From Paracoccaceae bacterium (lineage in GTDB: Bacteria > Pseudomonadota > Alphaproteobacteria > Rhodobacterales > Rhodobacteraceae), in NCBI GenBank assembly GCA_021775315.1, contig JAJFIC010000099.1, positions 1 to 64,000 of the forward strand: a DNA stretch of 64,000 nt. The letters are read 5' to 3'. A model generated the notes under the pieces. That model did not search any database. It worked only from the letters and a program-made list of their open reading frames with translations, and was not told the DNA's origin. Below, one piece after another: positions 41,794 to 50,825 of the stretch. Every line of letters begins with the position of its first letter. Position 1 is the stretch's first letter. A program made the position numbers and the translations under genes.

Positions 41794-43521
41794 ATGGATG
41801 GCGAAAAGGGCCCGGGTGAACTCCGCAAGGCTATGCGCGCCAGTTGGCAATTGTTTGTCACCACGTTCATCTTCAGCTTTTTTGTGAATGCTCTGATGCT
41901 GACCGGGCCTTTGTTCATGCTGCAAGTCTATGACCGTGTTCTTGGCAGCCGATCAGAGGAAACTTTGCTGGCGCTGTCGATTCTGGTGGTGTTTTTATAC
42001 CTGATAATGGGATTGATGGATTATGCCCGTGGCCGGGTTCTGGCCCGCGCCGGTGCCGTTTTCCAAAGCCTGCTGGATCACCGGGTGTTCACATCGGTGC
42101 TGAAACAGGCCGGACTGGCGGCAGGGCGTCTTGGGCCGAACACCGGTTTGCGCGATCTTGAGGCGGTGCAGCGGCTGTTTTCATCCCCTGCCTTGTTTGC
42201 CGTGTTTGATGTGCCCTGGACGCCAGTTTTCCTGCTGGCCATCTTCATTTTCCACCCTTGGCTTGGCTATCTCGCGGTTTGCGGGGGCACATTGCTGATT
42301 GCGATCACTTTTTTGAACCAATGGATGACCAAACGCGTGGTGGCCGATGCAAATCTGGCCACAGCGCAGGCTGATCTGTTCGCCGATTCGATTCGCAACG
42401 AGGCTGAACTGGTACAAAGCCTTGGCATGCGTCGCGCGGTCTATGATCGCTGGAACGTATACCGCCAATTATCGCTGGTCCGCACCATGTCATCCAGCGA
42501 CCGCACCGGCACATTTTCCAGCGCGACCAAATCCATACGCCTGTTTTTGCAGTCTGCCATGCTTGGCCTTGGCGCCTATCTGGTGTTGCAGGGTGAAATG
42601 ACCGCAGGCGCGATGATTGCAGGCTCGATCCTGCTGGGCCGCGCGCTGGCCCCGGTTGAACAGGCAATCGGCCAATGGCCCATGGTGCAACGGGCGCAAA
42701 CCGGCTGGCAGCGGCTGGCTGACCTGTTGAAACATTCCCCGGTCGACATTCCCAGAACGCCCCTGCCTGTGCCGCGCGCCATTCTGGACGTGCAACAACT
42801 GACGGTAATCCCCCCTGGCGACAAACATGCCGCCTTGCGGATGATGACTTTTCGGGTGGAACCCGGGCAGGCCCTTGGCGTGATCGGTCAAAGTGGTGCC
42901 GGAAAATCCACACTGGCGCGGGCGCTGACCGGCGTCTGGCCCGCAGCGGGCGGCAAAATCCGGCTGGATGGCGCGGCCGCGGATCAATACGACCCAGACG
43001 TTTTGGGCACTTATATCGGCTATCTGCCCCAGCGCGTGACTTTGTTTGAAGGCACGATCGCCGAAAATATCGCGCGCCTATCAACTGAACCTGACCCCGA
43101 ACTGGTGGTTGAGGCCGCCAAAAAGGCCGGCGCGCATGACATTATCGTGCGCCTGCCAGATGGCTATGACACCCGCGTCAGTCCCCATGGTGGGCGGCTG
43201 TCTGGTGGTCAGATGCAGCGTGTCGGACTGGCCCGCGCAATGTATGGCAACCCGGTGTTTCTAGTGCTGGACGAGCCGAACTCGAACCTTGATTCAATCG
43301 GATCTGACGCCCTCAACCAAGCCATACGGGAAATGAAATCCGAAGGGAAATCGGTCATCATCATGGCACATCGCCCCGCCGCAATCGCCGAATGCGACCT
43401 GTTGCTGGTGATCGAGGACGGCACCCGCAAAGCCTTTGGCCCCCGCGACGAAGTGCTAAAAGCCCAAGTTCAGAACCACGGCCAAATTACACAGTCAATC
43501 GCCGACGAGCGCAAGCCATGA
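41794..43521 (+). CDS. Type I secretion permease/ATPase (PrsD/AprD-like)
   Basis: 575 residues. The N-terminal half is a membrane domain (SFFVNALMLTGPLFMLQVYDRVLGSRSEETLLALSILVVFLYLIMGLMDYARGRVLARAG); the C-terminal ATPase has Walker A GQSGAGKST near 364-372, LPQRVTLFEGTIAENIARL, signature LSGGQMQRVGLARAMYG and Walker B FLVLDEPNSNLDS. It matches the PrsD/HasD type and lacks the C39-like N-terminal domain of HlyB. It forms a type I secretion channel with the following HlyD-type protein and an outer-membrane TolC. No secreted repeat protein is encoded next to it. Confidence 0.9.
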   Translation: MDGEKGPGELRKAMRASWQLFVTTFIFSFFVNALMLTGPLFMLQVYDRVLGSRSEETLLALSILVVFLYLIMGLMDYARGRVLARAGAVFQSLLDHRVFTSVLKQAGLAAGRLGPNTGLRDLEAVQRLFSSPALFAVFDVPWTPVFLLAIFIFHPWLGYLAVCGGTLLIAITFLNQWMTKRVVADANLATAQADLFADSIRNEAELVQSLGMRRAVYDRWNVYRQLSLVRTMSSSDRTGTFSSATKSIRLFLQSAMLGLGAYLVLQGEMTAGAMIAGSILLGRALAPVEQAIGQWPMVQRAQTGWQRLADLLKHSPVDIPRTPLPVPRAILDVQQLTVIPPGDKHAALRMMTFRVEPGQALGVIGQSGAGKSTLARALTGVWPAAGGKIRLDGAAADQYDPDVLGTYIGYLPQRVTLFEGTIAENIARLSTEPDPELVVEAAKKAGAHDIIVRLPDGYDTRVSPHGGRLSGGQMQRVGLARAMYGNPVFLVLDEPNSNLDSIGSDALNQAIREMKSEGKSVIIMAHRPAAIAECDLLLVIEDGTRKAFGPRDEVLKAQVQNHGQITQSIADERKP

Positions 43522-44837
43522 CTAAATTGGAAAGCCACAAATCCAACCCCGCGAAAGGCGCACGCATGCCGATGGTGGTCGGGTATCTTTCGCTGGTTGT
43601 GCTGATCGGCGGATTTGGGGCCTGGGCCATGCTGGCAACGATATCCGGGGCAATTATCGCGCCCGGTCAAATTCAGGTCGAACAGAACCGCCAAGTCGTT
43701 CAGCATCCCACAGGCGGCGTGGTTGGCCAGATCAATGTCATCGAAGGCGGGATTGTTCAGGCTGGCGACATCCTGCTGCGGCTGGATGATACCGCTTTGA
43801 AATCCGAACTGGCCGTCATCGAAAGCCAGTATTTTGAACTGGTCGCCCGGCGCGGACGGCTGGCCGCTGAACGCGACGAACAGGCAACGGTTTCCTTTGA
43901 CCCAGCGCTGGTTGCTGCAAGCGACGAAAACCCAGATCTGCGCAATTTGATGGACGGCCAAACCCGATTGTTTGAGGCGCGACTGGATAGCCAGCGCCGT
44001 GAAACCGAGCAGATGCAGGAACGGCGTCAGCAAATCGCGGCCCAGATCGACGGCCTAACGGCGCAATACGATGCGCAAGTCAAACAAATGGGACTGGTCA
44101 AACAGGAACTCGAAGATCAGGAAAAACTGTTGGCCAAGGGGCTTGCTCAGGCCTCACGCATCTCTAGCCTGCGCCGCGAGGTCGCCAGAACCGAAGGGGT
44201 CATGGGGGAAATCCTGGCCTCTAAGGCCGAAGCTGCGGGTCGCATGATCGAAGCCGGGATCGGTATCCTCAGGCTGACAACCGCCCGCCGGGAAGAGGCG
44301 ATCACCCGGATGCGCGATCTGCAATACCGCGAGCTGGAACTGTTTGAAAAGCGTGTATTGCTGGTTGATACATTGTCTCGGCTGGACATCCGCGCGCCCG
44401 TGACAGGCGCGATCTACGGCTTGCAGGTGCATGCTGTGCGCTCGGTCGTTCGCGCGGCAGAACCGGTTATGTATATCGTGCCAAACGACCGCCCCTTGGT
44501 GGTCTCCAGCCGCATTGACCCCATTCACATTGATCAGGTCCATGTCGGCCAAGAGGTCACCCTGCGGTTTTCGACTTTTGATCAGCGCACCACGCCCGAA
44601 TTGTTTGGCAAAGTGGTGAAACTGTCCGCCGACGCCTTTGTCGATGATGCCACGCGCACGTCGTTTTATCAGGCGGAAATCATCCCAAATCCGGAAGAAT
44701 ACGAAAAACTGCAAGGCCTTGAACTGTTGCCGGGGATGCCGGTTGAAACCTATATTCGCACTGCTGACCGTTCGCCGATGAACTATTTCATCAAACCACT
44801 GGCCGACTATTTCAACAAGGCGTTCCGCGAAGGCTAA
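43518..44837 (+). CDS. Type I secretion membrane-fusion protein (PrsE/HlyD-like)
   Basis: 439 residues. One N-terminal membrane segment (MVVGYLSLVVLIGGFGAWAML), then the barrel/lipoyl part GQIQVEQNRQVVQHPTGGVVGQINVIEGGIVQAGDILLRLDD, a long coiled coil at about 100-275 (RRETEQMQERRQQIAAQIDGL and following) and the returning lipoyl half DIRAPVTGAIYGLQVHA, ending LLPGMPVETYIRTADRSPMNYFIKPLADYFNKAFREG. The ATG overlaps the ABC gene stop (ATGA). It bridges the ABC exporter to the outer membrane. Confidence 0.9.
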   Translation: MTKLESHKSNPAKGARMPMVVGYLSLVVLIGGFGAWAMLATISGAIIAPGQIQVEQNRQVVQHPTGGVVGQINVIEGGIVQAGDILLRLDDTALKSELAVIESQYFELVARRGRLAAERDEQATVSFDPALVAASDENPDLRNLMDGQTRLFEARLDSQRRETEQMQERRQQIAAQIDGLTAQYDAQVKQMGLVKQELEDQEKLLAKGLAQASRISSLRREVARTEGVMGEILASKAEAAGRMIEAGIGILRLTTARREEAITRMRDLQYRELELFEKRVLLVDTLSRLDIRAPVTGAIYGLQVHAVRSVVRAAEPVMYIVPNDRPLVVSSRIDPIHIDQVHVGQEVTLRFSTFDQRTTPELFGKVVKLSADAFVDDATRTSFYQAEIIPNPEEYEKLQGLELLPGMPVETYIRTADRSPMNYFIKPLADYFNKAFREG

Positions 44838-44906
44838 GAAAGCGGTTTTCAGCCCGCGAAAATCTCGTTAGCGTCGCCCGGAATTCATCTTGAACCGGGG
44901 GGCGGC

Positions 44907-45371
44907 ATGTCTGGAAAAATTGAAACAAAACTGGCGGAAATGGGGATCACCCTGCCCGAGGCCCCGGCCCCGGCTGCCAATTATGTGCCTTTCGTCATTT
45001 CCGGCGATCTGGTCTTTGTATCCGGTCAGATTTCCAAGGATGACAGCGGTCTGATCATCGGCAAGCTTGGCGACACCATGTCGGCTGAGGACGGGCAAGC
45101 CGCAGCAAAAGTCTGTGCGCTGAACTTGCTGGCGCAAGTCAAAGCCGCGTGTGGCGGTGATCTGGATCGTCTGGTCAAGGTCGTGAAACTGGGCGGCTTT
45201 GTGAACGCCACCGCTGATTTCACCGACCACCCAAAGGTCATCAACGGCGCCTCGGATTTCATTGGCGAACTGTTGGGCGAAGCTGGCGCACATGCACGCG
45301 CGGCTGTTGGCAGTTCGTCTTTGCCCTTGGGCGTCGCGGTTGAAATCGAAGGCATATTCGAGATCCGTTAA
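44907..45371 (+). CDS. RidA/YjgF-family protein (YjgF-like, long form)
   Basis: 154 residues of the RidA family: VPFVISGDLVFVSGQISKD near 27-45, the central AAAKVCALNLLAQVKAACGG, then VVKLGGFVNATADFTDHPKVINGASDFIGELLGEAGAHARAAVGSSSLPLGVAVEIEGIFEI. The Arg in AHARAAVG corresponds to the carboxylate-binding Arg that RidA needs. It fits the YjgH/Rid4-7-like long branch rather than RidA itself, so imine deaminase activity is likely but not certain. The ribosome-binding site is GGGGGGCGGC. The stop shares one base with the next gene (TAATG). Confidence 0.8.
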   Translation: MSGKIETKLAEMGITLPEAPAPAANYVPFVISGDLVFVSGQISKDDSGLIIGKLGDTMSAEDGQAAAKVCALNLLAQVKAACGGDLDRLVKVVKLGGFVNATADFTDHPKVINGASDFIGELLGEAGAHARAAVGSSSLPLGVAVEIEGIFEIR

Positions 45372-46123
45372 TGGCCCTGCATCCTGATTTTCTGACCCGC
45401 CCGCTGGCCCATCGCGGTTTGCACGATCACGCCCAAGCCGCGCCTGAAAATAGCCCCACTGCGTTCCGCGCCGCCATCGACAAGGGCTATGGGATCGAGC
45501 TGGATTTGCAAATCTCACTCGATGGTCAGCCGATTGTCTTCCATGATTATGAACTGGATCGCCTGACGGATGAGGTCGGGCTGGTCAGCGATCGAACGGC
45601 CGCCGAACTTGGCCAGATCCGCCTGAAAAACAGCAACGACACCATCCCGACGCTGGCCCAAATCCTTGCATTGACGGACGGGCGCGCGCCGTTGCTGATC
45701 GAGTTGAAAGATCAGGATGGGCAGCTTGGCCCTGACATCGGCGCGCTGTCTGCGCAAACGACGCACCTCTTGCGCTCTTATCCGGGGCCGGTCGCGGTGA
45801 TGTCCTACAATCCTTTCGCTGTGGCTGCTGTTGGCAAGGCCGCGCCGGACGTGTCACTGGGAATGGTCACCAGCGCCTTCACAGACCCGTCATGGCAGAA
45901 TTTGGACCCGCAGCAGCGTGAAAAACTGATACGCATGGATGACCTTAATCGTGTCGGCGCTTGCTTCATTTCGCACAATCGCACTGATTTGGCCTCGTCT
46001 CATGTTCAACGCGCCAAGGCCAGCGGCCTGCACATCCTTTGCTGGACCGTCGGATCGGCGGAACAAGAGGCCGAAGCCCGCGAAATAGCCGATAACATCA
46101 CGTTTGAGGGCTATTTTGCGTGA
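45371..46123 (+). CDS. Glycerophosphodiester phosphodiesterase
   Basis: 250 residues of the GDPD barrel: PLAHRGLHDHAQAAPENSPTAFRAAIDKGYGIELDLQISLDGQPIVFHDYELDRLT with both catalytic His and the metal-binding Glu-Asp pair. No signal peptide is seen, so this is the cytoplasmic UgpQ type, which hydrolyses glycerophosphodiesters to glycerol-3-phosphate and an alcohol. Coupled to the RidA-like gene by TAATG. Confidence 0.88.
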   Translation: MALHPDFLTRPLAHRGLHDHAQAAPENSPTAFRAAIDKGYGIELDLQISLDGQPIVFHDYELDRLTDEVGLVSDRTAAELGQIRLKNSNDTIPTLAQILALTDGRAPLLIELKDQDGQLGPDIGALSAQTTHLLRSYPGPVAVMSYNPFAVAAVGKAAPDVSLGMVTSAFTDPSWQNLDPQQREKLIRMDDLNRVGACFISHNRTDLASSHVQRAKASGLHILCWTVGSAEQEAEAREIADNITFEGYFA

Positions 46124-46150
46124 ACCCAATTCGGTTAAGCTAGTCGCGAA

Positions 46151-47329
46151 ATGACAAAATCCGAACAAATTGAAATTTCGGTTCTTGGCGCGATGGCCGA
46201 TATCGCACCCGAACAATGGGACAGCGTCGCCTGCCCCGAAGGCGCGCCGCCACATGACCCGTTTACCACCCACCGGTTTTTGAAAGCGCTGGAAGACAGC
46301 GGTTCCGTCGGTCCCGGCACAGGCTGGGCCGCGCGCCATTTGCTGGCCCATGCGGGTGGCGAACTGATTGCGGTCATGCCGATGTACGCCAAGGGCCATT
46401 CACAGGGCGAATATGTGTTCGATCATTCCTGGGCTCATGCCTATGAGCGCGCGGGCGGGCAGTATTACCCGAAATTGCAGGCAACAGTACCCTTCACCCC
46501 CGCCACCGGGCGGCGTTTTCTAACCCGACCGGGGTTTGAAGAAACCGGCCGCGCAGCCTTGGTTCAGGGCGCGGTTCAGGTCGCGGCACAAAACGAACTG
46601 TCATCCCTGCACATCACCTATTGCCAACAGGACGAGGCAGAAAATGGTGCGGCCATGGGCCTGATGCACCGAACCGGCCAACAATTTCATTGGATCAACC
46701 GGGACTATCAGGATTTTGCCGATTTCCTGTCCCACCTGTCGTCGCGAAAACGCAAAGCCATCCGGAAAGAGCGCGCAGGTGCGCAAGATTTCGGCGGTGA
46801 AATTCACCTTTTGACTGGTGATCAGATAAAGCCCGAGCATTGGGATGCGTTCTGGCAATTCTATCAGGACACCGGCGCACGCAAATGGGGCACGCCCTAT
46901 CTGACACGGGCCTTCTTTGACGAGGTACAGGCGCATCTGCGCGACGAAGTTCTGCTTGTGCTTTGCGAACGCAATGGCCGCTGGGTTGCCGGGGCGTTAA
47001 ATTTCATTGGCCGCGACGCGCTATACGGGCGCTATTGGGGCTGCGTTGAGGATCATCCGTTTTTGCATTTCGAAGTGTGCTATTATCAGGCGATAGACTT
47101 TGCGATCAGCCACGGCCTGCAACGGGTCGAGGCTGGCGCGCAAGGCGAACACAAACTGGCACGCGGCTATTTACCGGTTGCGACCCATTCCCTGCACTGG
47201 ATTGCAGATCAGGGATTCCGCGGCGCCGTTGCGCAGTTTTTGGAACAGGAAAGGGCCGCTGTGGACGAAGATATCGAAATTCTGACCAGTTACGGCCCGT
47301 TCAAACGTGGCGGAGTGGAACAGGAATGA
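46151..47329 (+). CDS. FemAB-like/DUF482 GNAT-type acyltransferase
   Basis: 392 residues of PF04339 (FemAB_like, formerly DUF482): [95 protein letters not shown] at the start; [12 protein letters not shown]-like [33 protein letters not shown] and [23 protein letters not shown]. It is predicted to transfer an acyl or aminoacyl group, substrate unknown. The stop overlaps phhB (ATGA), a pairing of unknown meaning. Confidence 0.82.
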   Translation: MTKSEQIEISVLGAMADIAPEQWDSVACPEGAPPHDPFTTHRFLKALEDSGSVGPGTGWAARHLLAHAGGELIAVMPMYAKGHSQGEYVFDHSWAHAYERAGGQYYPKLQATVPFTPATGRRFLTRPGFEETGRAALVQGAVQVAAQNELSSLHITYCQQDEAENGAAMGLMHRTGQQFHWINRDYQDFADFLSHLSSRKRKAIRKERAGAQDFGGEIHLLTGDQIKPEHWDAFWQFYQDTGARKWGTPYLTRAFFDEVQAHLRDEVLLVLCERNGRWVAGALNFIGRDALYGRYWGCVEDHPFLHFEVCYYQAIDFAISHGLQRVEAGAQGEHKLARGYLPVATHSLHWIADQGFRGAVAQFLEQERAAVDEDIEILTSYGPFKRGGVEQE

Positions 47330-47628
47330 AAGACAGTTTAAGCCAAGAACAGCGCGAAACCGAACTGGCCGGATTGCTGGCCGCCGGGTGGGAGATGGAA
47401 AATGGCCGCGACGCCATCGTCAAAACCTATCGCTTCCGGGATTTTGCCGATGCGATGGGTTTCATGACACGCGCCGCGATCTGGGCCGAAAAGTGGAACC
47501 ACCACCCGGAATGGTCGAACGTCTACAACCGGGTCACGGTGACATTGACCAGCCACGATATCGACGGCCTGTCTGCGCGCGACGTCAAGCTGGCACGAAA
47601 GCTTGATACCTTGTCAGGCGCTACCTAA
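47326..47628 (+). CDS. phhB: Pterin-4a-carbinolamine dehydratase
   Basis: 100 residues with the family core [24 protein letters not shown], where the His-His pair is the catalytic site, and a preceding [22 protein letters not shown]. The enzyme dehydrates 4a-hydroxy-tetrahydropterin after aromatic amino acid hydroxylation. No hydroxylase gene is in the window. It starts after CAGGA, overlaps the previous gene by four bases and its end overlaps the convergent peroxiredoxin stop by four bases. Confidence 0.9.
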   Translation: MKDSLSQEQRETELAGLLAAGWEMENGRDAIVKTYRFRDFADAMGFMTRAAIWAEKWNHHPEWSNVYNRVTVTLTSHDIDGLSARDVKLARKLDTLSGAT

Positions 47629-48122
47629 AGGGTTTCGATCTGCGCCAGCATAGTTTCACCGGCGGTTAAATCACAGGTTCCGGCCTTGGTTTCCATGTTC
47701 AGAACCTTGACCTCGCCATCGACCACATAGGCCGAAAACCGTTGGCAGCGGTCAATAAACCCAACAGCGGGCGCACTGAACGCAAGGCCAGCGGCCTTGG
47801 TGAATTCCGACGCCCCGTCGGCCAACATCATAACACCTGCCGCAGCGGCCCCATGGGCGTCATCCCAAGCTTGCATCACAAACGTATCGTTTACCGAAAG
47901 ACAGATAACATGATCAACACCTTCTGCTTTAAGGGCAGCTGCAGTACGCAAAAAGCTTGGCAAATGCGCGGCGGAACAAGTGCGGGTAAACGCGCCCGGC
48001 AAACCGAAAATGACCACATTCTGCCCTTCGGTCAGGGACGCAAGCGTCACAAACTCGGGGCCTTTTTCGCCAATCCGGCTTAGGGTGGCATCGGGCAGTT
48101 TATCGCCAAGTGAAAGTGTCAT
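47625..48122 (-). CDS. Peroxiredoxin (Prx5/AhpE-like)
   Basis: 165 residues: [68 protein letters not shown], and [17 protein letters not shown]-like [15 protein letters not shown]. The peroxidatic Cys is Cys49 in FTRTCS; Thr46 is kept, while the usual Pro (TPTC) is Arg here. The ATG at 48122 follows AGAGGCCGAC. It reduces peroxides with glutathione or thioredoxin. A convergent overlap with phhB is seen. Confidence 0.85.
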   Translation of the reverse strand: MTLSLGDKLPDATLSRIGEKGPEFVTLASLTEGQNVVIFGLPGAFTRTCSAAHLPSFLRTAAALKAEGVDHVICLSVNDTFVMQAWDDAHGAAAAGVMMLADGASEFTKAAGLAFSAPAVGFIDRCQRFSAYVVDGEVKVLNMETKAGTCDLTAGETMLAQIETL

Positions 48123-48205
48123 GTCGGCCTCTTTTACATTGTTCTTGCACGGCGGGACCATATAGGCTCTGACACGGAAGTGAACCAGATAGTGCGGGTA
48201 ATACG

Positions 48206-49408
48206 ATGTCTCATATTATTGTGATCGGGGCGGGGCAGGCGGGTTCTTCGCTTGTGGTTAAGCTCAGGAATTTGGGTTTTGACGGCGATGTAACGCTGAT
48301 CGGCGCCGAAGACACGCCACCTTATCAGCGCCCGCCATTGTCCAAGAAATACCTGCTGGGTGAACTTGACGTCGAACGCCTGTATCTGCGCCCTGCCGCG
48401 TTTTACGGCGAGCATGGGATCGACCTGCGCCTCGGCACCGCTGTTTCAGCCATCGACCCGGCAGCGCAAACTGTCACTTTGGGGGGCGAGGTTTTACAGT
48501 ATGACCAACTGGCCCTGACCACGGGTTCAGACCCCCGTCGCCTGCCTGCTGCGATTGGCGGCGATCTGGCCGGGGTTTTCGCGGTGCGTGGTCTGGCAGA
48601 TGTCGATGCTATGGCCCCTGAGTTTAAGGAAGGCCGCCGCGTTCTGATCATCGGCGGAGGTTATATCGGGCTGGAGGCCGCAGCCGTCGCCGCCAAACGC
48701 GGCCTGAACGTGGTGCTGGTGGAAATGGCTGACCGCATTCTGCAACGCGTTGCTGCGCCGGAAACATCGGACTATTTTCGTGCCTTGCACCGCAGTCACG
48801 GCGTCGATATTCGCGAAGGCATCGGGTTGAATCGACTGATCGGCGACGACCGTGTGACGGCGGCGGAATTGTCGGATGGCACGACGCTCGACATTGATTT
48901 CGCCATCGTCGGCGTCGGTATCACACCTGCGGTTTCTTTGGCGGAAATGGCCGGGGTGACGCTTGAAAACGGTATCAAGAATGATGCGTTTGGCCGAACC
49001 AGCGTTGACAACATCTGGGCCGCAGGCGATTGCGCCTCGTTTCCGTTTCAGGGCAATCGCATCCGGCTTGAATCCGTGCCAAATGCCATAGATCAGGCCG
49101 AAAACGTTGCTGAAAACATGTTGGGTGCGCGCACGGAATACACCGCACGTCCGTGGTTCTGGTCCGATCAATACGACATCAAACTGCAAATCGCCGGGTT
49201 GAACACAGGTTTTGACAATCTTGTAACCCGCAAAGGCGACACCAACGTTTCGTTTTGGTATTATCGCGGCGACACTTTGCTGGCCGTGGACGCGATGAAC
49301 GATCCACGCGCTTATATGTTTGGCAAACGCCTGATTGAGGCTGGAAAATCGCCGGAAAAATCGGTGATAGCGGATGCAGGCAGCGACCTGAAATCGCTGT
49401 TGAAATAA
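48206..49408 (+). CDS. FAD-dependent ferredoxin/rhodocoxin-type reductase
   Basis: 400 residues: IIVIGAGQAGSSLVVKLR with the FAD fingerprint at 4-21, PYQRPPLSKKYLLGE near 39-53, the NAD(P)H Rossmann GGGYIGLEAAAVAAKRGLNVVLVE near 150-173, and the FAD-binding IWAAGDCASFPF. The C-terminal domain (YDIKLQIAGLN...FWYYRGDTLLAVDAMNDPRAYMFGKRLIEAG) is of the putidaredoxin/rhodocoxin reductase type. It feeds electrons to a [2Fe-2S] ferredoxin for a P450 or oxygenase. No such partner is next to it. RsmD follows after two bases. Confidence 0.88.
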   Translation: MSHIIVIGAGQAGSSLVVKLRNLGFDGDVTLIGAEDTPPYQRPPLSKKYLLGELDVERLYLRPAAFYGEHGIDLRLGTAVSAIDPAAQTVTLGGEVLQYDQLALTTGSDPRRLPAAIGGDLAGVFAVRGLADVDAMAPEFKEGRRVLIIGGGYIGLEAAAVAAKRGLNVVLVEMADRILQRVAAPETSDYFRALHRSHGVDIREGIGLNRLIGDDRVTAAELSDGTTLDIDFAIVGVGITPAVSLAEMAGVTLENGIKNDAFGRTSVDNIWAAGDCASFPFQGNRIRLESVPNAIDQAENVAENMLGARTEYTARPWFWSDQYDIKLQIAGLNTGFDNLVTRKGDTNVSFWYYRGDTLLAVDAMNDPRAYMFGKRLIEAGKSPEKSVIADAGSDLKSLLK

Positions 49409-49410
49409 CG

Positions 49411-49974
49411 ATGCGGGTTATTGGTGGAAATCTTAGGGGCCTGACGCTTGCAGCGGTTGGCCAAGGCGATTCCGCGGCGCATTTACGACCGACCTCAGAC
49501 CGTGTGCGTGAAAGCATCTTTAACCTTCTGCAAAACGGCGGTTACGGCAATCCGGTGCAGGGTGCGCGCGTGCTGGACCTGTTTGCGGGAACCGGAGCCT
49601 TGGGGTTTGAAGCCCTCAGTCGCGGGGCTGAAAGCGTTACGTTTGTTGACGATGGAAAAGCGGCGCGCGATCTGATCCGGCAAAACACCGAAAAATGCAG
49701 GGCCGCTGACACCACAAACCATTCCCGCCAGAACGCCACCCGACTGGCGGCCAATCCCGGCCAGCCGTTTGATCTGGTTTTCCTTGATCCGCCCTACGGC
49801 GCAAATCTGGGCGAGCAAGCCTTAAGCGCCGCAATTCGCGGTGGCTGGCTGGCAAACGGCGCGATTATTGTTTGGGAAGAAAGCCGCGAACAGCAGGCGC
49901 CACCCGGATTGGTCAAGCTTGATTCCAGACGCTACGGTGATACTTGGATCAACATTCTAACCTATGAAGGCTAG
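49411..49974 (+). CDS. rsmD: 16S rRNA (guanine966-N2)-methyltransferase RsmD
   Basis: 187 residues, the family length. MRVIGGNLRGLTL, LRPTSDRVRESIFNLL near 28-43, motif I VLDLFAGTGALGFEALSRGA near 53-73 and the catalytic motif LVFLDPPYGANL near 120-131 are all present. It methylates G966 of 16S rRNA in the small subunit. It directly follows the reductase gene. Confidence 0.93.
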   Translation: MRVIGGNLRGLTLAAVGQGDSAAHLRPTSDRVRESIFNLLQNGGYGNPVQGARVLDLFAGTGALGFEALSRGAESVTFVDDGKAARDLIRQNTEKCRAADTTNHSRQNATRLAANPGQPFDLVFLDPPYGANLGEQALSAAIRGGWLANGAIIVWEESREQQAPPGLVKLDSRRYGDTWINILTYEG

Positions 49975-49998
49975 GCGCAAACAGACCGTGGGCAGCGC

Positions 49999-50814
49999 AT
50001 GAAATTTCAATATCTTTCCCGGCATTGGAACGGCACCGTGGATTGGCGGCTGGGATTGTTTGTGAACCTCCTCGCCGTCCGGTTTATCCTGTCTGCCCTG
50101 CCACAAAGCGTTGCTGACCCGGCCTTGTTGGGGCTCAGCCTGATCGTTTTGATCTGGCAGGTGGTCGGTGGCCTGCGCATCGCTGACAAAACCTTGCGCG
50201 CAAGCGGCACTATGTACGCTGCCTTGGTGCTTTATGCGGGCATCCTGGTGGTGCTCGTACTGGCCCTGTTGCAAGCGATTGATCTGCTGGCCAGCCGCTT
50301 TGCCGTGCCGCAACCTGCCTATTCCCTTCAAATTGAGCTGCTGGAAACCCGCGACAACGGGCGCGAGGTTTTGGTGACGGGCGGGATTTCACTGGACATG
50401 AATACACGGCTTAAAGCCACACTGAAAGCCACCCCAACAGCGCGGGTTCTGGTGTTAAACAGCGAAGGCGGCAACATTTTCGCAGGGCGCGCCATGGCAA
50501 TCACAATCACCAATGCGCAACTGGCGACGCGGGTGGACCATCTGTGTTATTCCGCCTGCACCATCGCGTTCATCGCGGGCACATCCCATAGGCTTGGCAA
50601 AGACGCAGAGTTGGGGTTTCATGGCTACGCCTTTGATACGGCCCATCGGGTTCAAACCCTTGATGTCGCCGAACAAGAAGCCCGCGATCGTGCGTTTTTC
50701 AGCAATCAAGGCGTCAGCGATGCGTTCCTCGAAAAAGCATTTGCAACGCCGCCTTCAACGATTTGGCTGCCAACACGTGCTGAACTGGCCGCCGCCGGGG
50801 TCATCCCTGACTAG
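49999..50814 (+). CDS. Membrane protein with ClpP/crotonase-like protease domain
   Basis: 271 residues. Two or three hydrophobic segments in the first 97 residues (LLGLSLIVLIWQVVGGL; MYAALVLYAGILVVLVLALLQAIDLL) anchor a domain at about 105-260. That domain has the ClpP/SppA layout: ARVLVLNSEGGNIFAGRAMAITI at 148-170, nucleophile Ser185 in HLCYSACTIAFIAGTSHRL and His208 in AELGFHGYAF. It is thus a candidate membrane-associated serine hydrolase or protease. The gene is adjacent to rsmD (24 bases) and converges with serB. No characterised relative is known to me. Confidence 0.65.
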   Translation: MKFQYLSRHWNGTVDWRLGLFVNLLAVRFILSALPQSVADPALLGLSLIVLIWQVVGGLRIADKTLRASGTMYAALVLYAGILVVLVLALLQAIDLLASRFAVPQPAYSLQIELLETRDNGREVLVTGGISLDMNTRLKATLKATPTARVLVLNSEGGNIFAGRAMAITITNAQLATRVDHLCYSACTIAFIAGTSHRLGKDAELGFHGYAFDTAHRVQTLDVAEQEARDRAFFSNQGVSDAFLEKAFATPPSTIWLPTRAELAAAGVIPD

Positions 50815-50825
50815 CGTTTATGCGC

